DNA from: an uncultured Lentisphaerota bacterium
Lineage (GTDB): Bacteria; Verrucomicrobiota; Kiritimatiellia; CAIQIC01
DNA length: 64,000 nt
Direction: 5' to 3'
NCBI GenBank assembly: GCA_903896925.1
Contig: CAITZM010000128.1
Coordinates: 54,027 to 118,026 of the forward strand
In this document: in pieces, positions 57,690-64,000 of the stretch
How positions within the stretch are numbered: position 1 is the stretch's first letter
How the letters are laid out: each line of letters opens with the position of its first letter
Made by a program: the position numbers and the translations under genes
The notes under the pieces: generated by a model
What the model was told of the DNA's origin: nothing
What the model saw: only the letters and a program-made list of their open reading frames with translations
Databases searched by the model: none

Positions 57690-60401
57690 ATGAGCTACCA
57701 CCCCTCCAAGACAGCGAGTAAGGCCGCAAAAGTGGCAGCGCCACGGTGCCGGCACCACCAAGCCCCGGCGCTCCGCTCCAAGCCGGCCACCCTGCCGGAC
57801 CGGAGCGGTTTCCCCATTGTCGGCATCGGCGCCTCCGCCGGAGGGCTGGAGGCCTTGGAACAATTTTTGGGGCATGTGCCGGCGGGCGCCGGCATGGCGT
57901 TTGTCATCGTCCAGCACCTCGACCCGACGCACAAGGGGATCATGTCGGAGCTGCTGCAGCGGGTCACGGGCATGCAGGTCCGGCAGGTCAAGGATCGCAC
58001 GAAAGTTGAGCCGGACTGCGTCTACGTGATCCCGCCGAACAAGGACATGTCCATCCTGCACGGGGTGCTGCACCTGTTCCCGCCGTCGGCCCCGCGGGGG
58101 CTGCGGCTGGCGATCGATTTCTTTTTCCGCTCCCTGGCGCTGGATCGGCGGGAGCACAGCATCGGCGTGCTGCTCTCCGGCATGGGTTCCGATGGCACGC
58201 TGGGCCTGCGCGCCATCAAGGAGCAGGCCGGCGTGGTGCTGGTGCAGGACCCGGCCACCGCCAAGTTCGACGCCATGCCGCGCAGCGCGATGGATGCCGG
58301 GCTGGCGGATATAGTGGCCCCGGCGGACGAGCTGCCCGGGAAGATCCTCGCCTGGCTGCAGCGCACGCCGCTCATCGCCCGGACCGCCGCGGCCGCGGAA
58401 GACAAGTCGCAAAGCGCCCTGGAGAAGGCGGTCATCCTGCTGCGGGAGCATACCGGCCACGACTTTTCGCACTACAAGCAAACGACGCTCTACCGCCGGA
58501 TCGAGCGCCGCATGGGCATCCACCAGATCCACAAGATGGCGGCCTACGTACGCTACTTGCAGGAGAACTCGCAGGAGCTGGACCTGCTCTTCAAGGAGCT
58601 GCTGATCGGGGTGACAAATTTCTTCCGCGACCCCGTCGCTTGGGAGCAGCTGTGCACGCAGGCGCTCCCGGCGCTCCTGGCGAGCCGGCAGCCCGGCCAG
58701 CCCCTGCGGGCGTGGGTCCCCGGCTGCTCCACCGGGGAGGAGGCCTATTCCCTGGCCATCGCGCTCAAGGAGGCGGTCGAGACGCTCAAGCCCAAGAGCC
58801 TGTTTTCCATCCAGATCTTCGCCACCGACCTTGACCGCGACGCGATCGACAAGGCCCGGCAGGGCGTCTTCCCAGCCAACATCCTCGCCGACGTGTCGGA
58901 AGAGCGGCTGAAGCGGTTTTTCGCCAAGGAAGAACACGGCTACCGGGTGCACCGGCAGATCCGCGAGATGGTGATCTTTGCCCCGCAGAATCTCATCATG
59001 GACCCGCCCTTCACCAAGCTCGACCTGCTGAGCTGCCGCAACCTGCTGATTTACCTGACCGCGGATGTGCAGAAGAAACTGATCCCGCTCTTCCATTACA
59101 GCCTCGCGCCCGGCGGCGTCCTGTTCCTCGGCAGCGCGGAGACCATCGGCGGCAACACCGACCTCTTTGAGCCGGTCAGCGCCAAGTGGCGCATCTACCG
59201 CCGGACGGAGTCCGCGCTGCGCGCGGAGCGGGTCGAGTTCCCCTCGTCGTTCAGCACCACCCCACCCAAGACGCCTGAGGTCCAACCGGTCGCCAAGCCG
59301 CCGGCCAGTCTCCAATCCCTGGCGGATCAGCTGGTGCTGCAACGCTTCGCGCCATCGGCGGTGCTCGTCAATGACAAGGGCGACATCCTGTACGTCAGCG
59401 GCCGGACCGGCAAATACTTGGAGCCGGCCGCCGGCAAAGCCAACTGGAACATCTTCGTCATGGCCCGCGAAGGGCTGCGCTACGAGCTCTCGGCCGCGTT
59501 CCAGAAAGCGCTCCGGCAAAAGGCAACCGTGGCGCTCCACGGGCTGAAGGCCGGGACCGGCAGCGGGGAGCCGTGCGTGGACATCACCGTCCAGCAGCTC
59601 GCGGAGCCGGGCCCTTTGCAAGGGCTGGTGATGATCGTCTTCACCGAGGCGCCCGCGCCTGCGCCGACCCAGTCGGGGCGGCGACCGCGGCAGCAGCACG
59701 CCCACCATGCACAGCTGGCGGAGCTGGAGCAGGAAATCCTCCGGATCCGCGCCGAAGCGCACGCCACCCACGAGGAGATGCAAACCTCGCAGGAGGAGTC
59801 GCGCTCGGCCAACGAGGAGCTGCAATCCACGAATGAAGAACTGCAGTCCACCAACGAGGAGCTCACCACCTCGAAGGAGGAGATGCAATCGCTGAACGAG
59901 GAGCTACAGACGGTCAACGCGGAGCTGCAAACCAAGGTGGATGAGCTGTCGCGGACGACCAACGACATGAAGAACCTGCTCGACAGCACGGACATCGCCA
60001 CGCTCTTCCTGGACAAGGAACTCAACGTGCGGCGCTTCACCCCGCAGGCGACGAAGATCATCAAGCTGCTCCCGGCCGACGTGGGCCGGCCCATCACCGA
60101 CCTGACCTCGGAACTGAGCTACCCGGAACTGGCCACGGATGCGCGGGAGGTGCTGCGGACCCTGGCCTTGACGGAAAAACCGATCGGCGCGCGCGCCGGC
60201 CGCTGGTACATGGTGCGCGTCATGCCCTACCGCACGGCCGACGAACGGATCGACGGCGTCGTCATCACCTTTGCGGACATTACCGCGGCCAAGACGCTGG
60301 AGGCGCAGCTGCGGGCGACGCAGGCGGGCCTGGAAAAAAAGGTCGCGGGCCGGCCGCTGCCACCGAAGGCGACGCCGAAAACAAGGAAACCCAAGCTGTG
60401 A
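57690..60401 (+). CDS. CheB-CheR fusion protein with PAS domains
   Basis: 903 residues. Domain order: CheB methylesterase (about 41-222; Ser49 in GIGASAGG, His76 in QHLDP, Asp in SGMGSDGT), CheR methyltransferase (about 228-495; VTNFFRDP, SAM site GCSTGEEAYSLAIAL, FATDLDRDAIDKARQG, LLSCRNLLIYL), a PAS-like region (about 520-640), a coiled coil with repeated SANEELQSTNEELQSTNEEL (about 665-755), and a C-terminal PAS (about 760-890; DITAAKTLE at the end). There is no kinase domain, in contrast to many CheB-CheR-PAS-kinase hybrids; the kinase is the next gene. No chemoreceptor or CheA is nearby, so it probably serves a non-chemotaxis methylation or phosphorelay circuit. Confidence 0.93.
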   Translation: MSYHPSKTASKAAKVAAPRCRHHQAPALRSKPATLPDRSGFPIVGIGASAGGLEALEQFLGHVPAGAGMAFVIVQHLDPTHKGIMSELLQRVTGMQVRQVKDRTKVEPDCVYVIPPNKDMSILHGVLHLFPPSAPRGLRLAIDFFFRSLALDRREHSIGVLLSGMGSDGTLGLRAIKEQAGVVLVQDPATAKFDAMPRSAMDAGLADIVAPADELPGKILAWLQRTPLIARTAAAAEDKSQSALEKAVILLREHTGHDFSHYKQTTLYRRIERRMGIHQIHKMAAYVRYLQENSQELDLLFKELLIGVTNFFRDPVAWEQLCTQALPALLASRQPGQPLRAWVPGCSTGEEAYSLAIALKEAVETLKPKSLFSIQIFATDLDRDAIDKARQGVFPANILADVSEERLKRFFAKEEHGYRVHRQIREMVIFAPQNLIMDPPFTKLDLLSCRNLLIYLTADVQKKLIPLFHYSLAPGGVLFLGSAETIGGNTDLFEPVSAKWRIYRRTESALRAERVEFPSSFSTTPPKTPEVQPVAKPPASLQSLADQLVLQRFAPSAVLVNDKGDILYVSGRTGKYLEPAAGKANWNIFVMAREGLRYELSAAFQKALRQKATVALHGLKAGTGSGEPCVDITVQQLAEPGPLQGLVMIVFTEAPAPAPTQSGRRPRQQHAHHAQLAELEQEILRIRAEAHATHEEMQTSQEESRSANEELQSTNEELQSTNEELTTSKEEMQSLNEELQTVNAELQTKVDELSRTTNDMKNLLDSTDIATLFLDKELNVRRFTPQATKIIKLLPADVGRPITDLTSELSYPELATDAREVLRTLALTEKPIGARAGRWYMVRVMPYRTADERIDGVVITFADITAAKTLEAQLRATQAGLEKKVAGRPLPPKATPKTRKPKL

Positions 60402-60419
60402 GCGAGGTGCGCTGTTGCC

Positions 60420-61829
60420 ATGAATAAACAACCCATCACCACCGCCACTGCCAAGTTGCGCCGCCGTGCCGAAGCCCAGCTGCGGCAGCAGCAGCGCACC
60501 AAGCAGCGGGCCGGGCGCGGCGACCGGAAGTCCAACGCCGACGCGCAACGGCTGCTCCACGAGCTGCAGGTCCACCAGGTCGAGCTGGAGATGCAGAACG
60601 TGGAACTGCAGGGCGCTCATGCGGAGACCGAGGCGCTGCTGGAGAACTACACGGACCTCTACGATTTCGCCCCGGTCGGCTATTTCTCCCTCGATGCACA
60701 GGGCCGGATCCTGGAGGTGAACCTGACGGGCGCCACCCTGCTCGGAGTTACCCGCGCCCTGCTCCTCCGGCAAGCCCTGCCGCGGTTCGTGACCCCGGAC
60801 TGCCGGTCGGTGTTTTCAGCCTTCCTGTCCCAGGTCTGCGCCCAGCCCGGCCGGCGGGTCTGTGAGGCGACGCTGCGGAGGGCCGATGGTACGATCTTCT
60901 GGGCCAATTTCCACGGCACCGCCGCCACTTTCGGCAGCTCGGCGCAAAAATGCTGCCGGGTCGCGGTGGCCGACATCACCTCCCTCAAGCAGGCGGAGGA
61001 TGCGCAACAGCGCCTGGACGACCTGGCAGCCTCGAATCAGGTGCTGCGCCGGGAAATCGTCCAGAGGTGCGCGGCGGAAAAAGCCCTCAAGGGCAGCGAA
61101 CGCGAGCTCAGCCAGCGGTTGGATGAGGCGCGCCACATGCAGGCCCAGCTGCGGCACCTGTCGCACCAGCTGCTGCAGGCCCAGGAAGAAGAGCGCAAAC
61201 GCATCAGTCGCGAATTGCATGACGACATCACCCAGACCTTGGTAGGCATCAACGTCCAGCTGGAAACGCTGACCCGGGCCACCACGCTCAACCCCGCGAG
61301 CTTCCGCCGGCAGATCGCCCGCACGCAGCGGCTGGTGGAGAAAGCGGTGAACATCGTGCACCAGTTCGCCCGCGAGCTGCGCCCGACATCCCTGGACGAC
61401 CTGGGCCTGATCGCCACCCTGCATGCCTTTATGAAAGATTTCACGAAACGGACGGGCATCCGCATCCGCTTCGCGACGTTCACGTCCGGCCGGATTGCCG
61501 GACTGGACAACACCCGGCGCACGATCCTCTATCGCATCGCCCAGGAAGCGCTGACCAACGTGGCCCGCCATGCGCAGGCCTGCGCGGTGGAAATCAGCCT
61601 CCGGAAACTGCCGGGCGCGCTCAGCCTGACCATCCAGGACAACGGCAAGGCCTTCGAGGTGACGCGCGTGCTGCGCGCCAAGAAGTACAGCCATCTCGGC
61701 GTGCTCGGCATGCGCGAGCGGGTGGCCATGGTCAACGGCCAGTTCTCCATTGAATCCGCCCCCGGCCGGGGCACGACCGTTTTCGCGCAGATTCCGCTCA
61801 TCGACGGCAACGGAGTCGAGGGTCCATGA
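60420..61829 (+). CDS. NarL-type (HisKA_3) PAS sensor histidine kinase
   Basis: 469 residues, no membrane segment, so a cytoplasmic sensor. N-terminal coiled coil (about 12-75), a PAS domain (about 78-190; DFAPVGYFSLDAQGRILEVN), a second coiled coil (about 190-255), then HisKA_3 with phospho-acceptor His267 in RKRISRELHDDITQTL, and an HATPase domain (EALTNVARHA, DNGKAF, LGVLGMRERV, PGRGTTV). HisKA_3 kinases usually phosphorylate LuxR-type response regulators; none is present here, so its partner lies elsewhere or it works with the CheB-CheR protein and KaiC. Its stop overlaps the KaiC start by 4 bases. Confidence 0.93.
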   Translation: MNKQPITTATAKLRRRAEAQLRQQQRTKQRAGRGDRKSNADAQRLLHELQVHQVELEMQNVELQGAHAETEALLENYTDLYDFAPVGYFSLDAQGRILEVNLTGATLLGVTRALLLRQALPRFVTPDCRSVFSAFLSQVCAQPGRRVCEATLRRADGTIFWANFHGTAATFGSSAQKCCRVAVADITSLKQAEDAQQRLDDLAASNQVLRREIVQRCAAEKALKGSERELSQRLDEARHMQAQLRHLSHQLLQAQEEERKRISRELHDDITQTLVGINVQLETLTRATTLNPASFRRQIARTQRLVEKAVNIVHQFARELRPTSLDDLGLIATLHAFMKDFTKRTGIRIRFATFTSGRIAGLDNTRRTILYRIAQEALTNVARHAQACAVEISLRKLPGALSLTIQDNGKAFEVTRVLRAKKYSHLGVLGMRERVAMVNGQFSIESAPGRGTTVFAQIPLIDGNGVEGP

Positions 61830-63619
61830 AACAGCTCACCGTCCTCCAGAAAGAAGCCCGCATGAAAATCAGCAGAACCAAACCCTCGAAGCCGGCGGCC
61901 CGGCTGCCCAAGTGCCCCACGGGCATCCAAGGCCTTGACGAAATCACCGGCGGCGGGCTGCCGCGGGGTCGGCCGACGCTCGTGTGCGGCGGCGCCGGGT
62001 GCGGCAAGACGCTGCTGGCCGCGGAATTCCTCGTGCGCGGCGCGGCGCACTTCGGCGAGCCGGGCGTGTTCATGGCCTTCGAGGAGACGGAAGCGGAGCT
62101 GAAGGCCAACGTCGCCTCGCTCGGTTTCGATCTGGAGGGCCTCGTCCGGCGCAAGCAGATCCTGCTCGACTACGTCCACATCGAACGCAGCGAAGTCCAG
62201 GAAAGCGGCGAGTACGACTTGGAAGGACTGTTCGTCCGCCTGAACCACGCGATCGATACCATCGGTGCCAAGCGGGTGGTGCTCGACTCGCTGGAGGCGT
62301 TGTTCGCCAGCCTGCCCAACGAGGCCATCCTGCGCGCCGAACTGCGCCGGCTCTTCCGCTGGCTCAAGGACAAGGGCGTCACCGCCGTCATCACCGCCGA
62401 GCGCGGGCGCGAGCAGCTGACGCGCCACGGGCTGGAGGAGTACGTGTCGGACTGCGTCATCCTGCTCGACCACCGGGTCAATGACCAGATTGCCACGCGC
62501 AACCTGCGGGTGGTGAAGTACCGCGGCGCGTTGCACGGCACCAACGAATTTCCGTTCCTCATCGGCGACGCGGGGCTCAGCGTGCTGCCCATCACCTCGC
62601 TGGGGCTGAACCATACGGTATCGAGCGAGCGGATTGCCACCGGCATCCCGCGGCTCGATGCGATGCTGGGCGGACGGGGTTTCTTCCGAGGCAGCAGCAT
62701 CCTGCTCACAGGTACGCCCGGCACCGGCAAGACCATCGTCTCGGCCAACTTTGCCCAGGCCGCCGCCCGGCGCGGGGAGCGCGTGCTGTTCTTCTCGTTC
62801 GAGGAATCGCCCAACCAGATCATCCGCAACACGCTTTCCATCGGGCTGCGCCTGGAGCCGCTGGTCAAGCGCGGCCTGCTGCGGTTCCACTCGGCACGCC
62901 CCTCGCTCTACGGCTTGGAAATGCATCTGGCCACGATGTTCAAGGAGATCGTCGCGTTCCAACCGCAGGTCGTCATCATGGACCCGATCACCAGCCTGAT
63001 GGACGCCGGCACCGCCTCCGAAGGCAAGGGGATGGTGACACGGCTGATCGATTACCTGAAGGCCGGGCAGGTCACCTCGCTCTTCACCAGCCTGACGCAG
63101 GGCGGCCACGCGCTGCAGCAGAGCGAAGCCGCCATGTCCTCGCTCATGGACGCCTGGGTGCTGCTGCAGGACTTCGAAGGCAACGGCGAGCGCAACCGCG
63201 TGCTCTACGTGCTCAAGGCGCGCGGCATGGCCCACTCGAACCAGATCCGCGAGTTCCTGATCTCGAGCCGGGGCATCGACGTCGTGGACGCCTACATCGG
63301 GGCCAGCGGTGTGCTGACCGGCTCGGCCCGGGCGGCGCAGGGCGCCCTCGAAAAAGCCGCCGTGCTGGCCGGCCAGCAGGAAGCGGCCCAGCTCAAGCGC
63401 GAGGTGGAGCGCAAGCGCGCCGCGCTCGAACGCCAGATCAGCGACCTGCGCGCCGATTACGAAACCGAGGCCGCGGAACTGCGGCGCATCGCAGAGCAGG
63501 TCGGCACGCGTTCGGTCGTGCTGGGCACCGAGCGCGCCGCCTCCGGCATCCTGCGCCAGGCGGACGCCAAGGTGGCTGCCGGAACGCGCGGCAAACCCCG
63601 GCCGGAGAGGAAGACTTGA
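61826..63619 (+). CDS. kaiC: KaiC-family double-RecA ATPase
   Basis: 597 residues, two tandem RecA-like domains. Walker A motifs GGAGCGKT (55-62) and GTPGTGKT (296-303), each followed by the paired catalytic glutamates (FEET 85-88, FEES 325-328). In the second domain, SEAAMSSLMD (433-442) aligns with the segment of cyanobacterial KaiC that carries the phosphorylated Ser431-Thr432 pair, giving Ser438-Ser439 here. The C-terminus (about 505-560) is a long charged coiled coil (QEAAQLKREVERKRAALERQ) unlike the short A-loop tail of clock KaiC. Its stop overlaps the KaiB-like start by one base. No kaiA is seen, so a full circadian oscillator is not implied. Confidence 0.93.
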   Translation: MKQLTVLQKEARMKISRTKPSKPAARLPKCPTGIQGLDEITGGGLPRGRPTLVCGGAGCGKTLLAAEFLVRGAAHFGEPGVFMAFEETEAELKANVASLGFDLEGLVRRKQILLDYVHIERSEVQESGEYDLEGLFVRLNHAIDTIGAKRVVLDSLEALFASLPNEAILRAELRRLFRWLKDKGVTAVITAERGREQLTRHGLEEYVSDCVILLDHRVNDQIATRNLRVVKYRGALHGTNEFPFLIGDAGLSVLPITSLGLNHTVSSERIATGIPRLDAMLGGRGFFRGSSILLTGTPGTGKTIVSANFAQAAARRGERVLFFSFEESPNQIIRNTLSIGLRLEPLVKRGLLRFHSARPSLYGLEMHLATMFKEIVAFQPQVVIMDPITSLMDAGTASEGKGMVTRLIDYLKAGQVTSLFTSLTQGGHALQQSEAAMSSLMDAWVLLQDFEGNGERNRVLYVLKARGMAHSNQIREFLISSRGIDVVDAYIGASGVLTGSARAAQGALEKAAVLAGQQEAAQLKREVERKRAALERQISDLRADYETEAAELRRIAEQVGTRSVVLGTERAASGILRQADAKVAAGTRGKPRPERKT

Positions 63620-63864
63620 TGAAAACCAAGACGGTCACACGCCGGGCCGCCCAGGTGTGGCAACTGCGCCTGTATGTGATGGGCCGGTCGCCCAAGTCGC
63701 TGGCCGCGTTCGCAAACCTGAAACAGCTGTGCGAAAGCCACCTCCAAGGGCGCTATCGCATCACCGTGATCGATCTGGTCAAGCAGCCCCAGCTGGCCAA
63801 AGGCGACCAGATCCTCGCGGTGCCCACCGTGGTGCGGCGGTTGCCGAAACCCGTGCGCATGTAA
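63619..63864 (+). CDS. kaiB: KaiB-like thioredoxin-fold protein
   Basis: 81 residues. LRLYVMGRSPKSLAAFANLK, LCESHLQGRYRITVIDLVKQ and ILAVPTVVRRLPKP are the defining segments of KaiB. GGAGAGG precedes the ATG at 63619; a TTG at 63616 is a weaker alternative. KaiB binds KaiC in cyanobacteria; proteobacterial and other KaiB homologues accompany stress or light signalling modules with KaiC and a kinase, as here. The length (81) is close to the shortest KaiB proteins. Confidence 0.92.
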   Translation: MKTKTVTRRAAQVWQLRLYVMGRSPKSLAAFANLKQLCESHLQGRYRITVIDLVKQPQLAKGDQILAVPTVVRRLPKPVRM

Positions 63865-63972
63865 ACGGCGGCCGAATAGTGCAGCGGGTGGCGGTCCAAT
63901 AGTGTAGCACCCGTGGCGGATTGATACTGCAAACAGCTGAGGGCGTCAAGGGCTAGCGGGTGGCGGGCAAGT

Positions 63973-64000
63973 TTTCCCCTTCCCCGAGGGGAAGGGGAAA
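63973..64000. terminator. Perfect 13-bp inverted repeat after kaiB
   Basis: TTTCCCCTTCCCC/GGGGAAGGGGAAA around GA, at the very end of the window, 109 bp past the KaiB stop. It may be the terminator of the signalling operon or the start of a repeat that continues outside the window. Between 63865 and 63960 are two similar words (GAATAGTGCAGC, CAATAGTGTAGC) followed by GTGGCGG. Confidence 0.5.

Noticed and set aside
57690..60401. Part of a chemotaxis operon
   Set aside because: No cheA, cheW, cheY or receptor gene is nearby; CheB-CheR-PAS proteins are common outside chemotaxis.
61826..63864. Complete circadian clock
   Set aside because: No kaiA, SasA- or RpaA-like protein is seen, and the KaiC tail differs from clock KaiC; kaiBC pairs occur widely without a clock.

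Overview
The window looks like a high-GC genome of the PVC group (Verrucomicrobiota or Kiritimatiellota-like). The reasons are an ECF sigma factor coupled to a FecR-LamG membrane protein, a very large set of secreted sulfatases mixed with orphan beta-helix and beta-propeller proteins, 4-base ATGA gene overlaps, and dispersed intergenic repeats. This placement is an inference; there is no rRNA or other phylogenetic marker in view, and no tRNA, CRISPR array or complete insertion sequence was seen.

Layout. (1) 1-3.9 kb, minus strand: the start of a hotdog thioesterase, a 51-residue membrane protein, an ECF sigma/FecR-LamG pair, and two secreted Lys-rich proteins. (2) 4.1-6.1 kb, plus strand: a clan GH-A type glycosidase with an N-terminal carbohydrate-binding-like domain. 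(3) 6.7-57.2 kb: about 50 kb on the minus strand, a polysaccharide-degradation locus with 14 sulfatases. Eight lie back to back at 6.7-18.9 kb. With them are sialidase-like and BNR_4 propellers, four right-handed beta-helix proteins, an (alpha/alpha)-toroid lyase-like protein, two SGNH/sialate-esterase-like proteins, an alpha-glucuronidase-like protein, a DUF4832-type protein, an alpha/beta esterase, a PDZ-HEAT protein, an FAD oxidoreductase and an SMP-30 lactonase-like protein. Nearly all have Sec or Tat signal peptides. No transporter, SusC/SusD pair or sulfatase-maturing enzyme is encoded here. (4) 57.4-63.9 kb, plus strand: a small membrane protein, then a signalling operon of CheB-CheR-PAS, a NarL-type histidine kinase, KaiC and KaiB.

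Working together: the products would leave the cytoplasm by Sec or Tat, remove sulfate and acyl groups from a sulfated, probably uronate-containing polysaccharide, and cut its backbone with hydrolases or lyases. The substrate is not settled. The iduronate-2-sulfatase-like enzyme, the ulvan-lyase-like propeller and the alpha-glucuronidase-like protein point to an acidic sulfated glycan, but no rhamnosidase or fucosidase was recognised.

The most unusual structure is non-coding: a dispersed family of TTCCAA-N3-TTGGAA palindromes repeated at a 31-32 bp pitch in the leaders of the locus. At three places these arrays join directly to the 5' stub of a gene, which looks like a series of operon deletion or rearrangement scars. 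Signal-peptide DNA is strikingly alike between unrelated genes, and many sulfatases end in Lys-rich tails.
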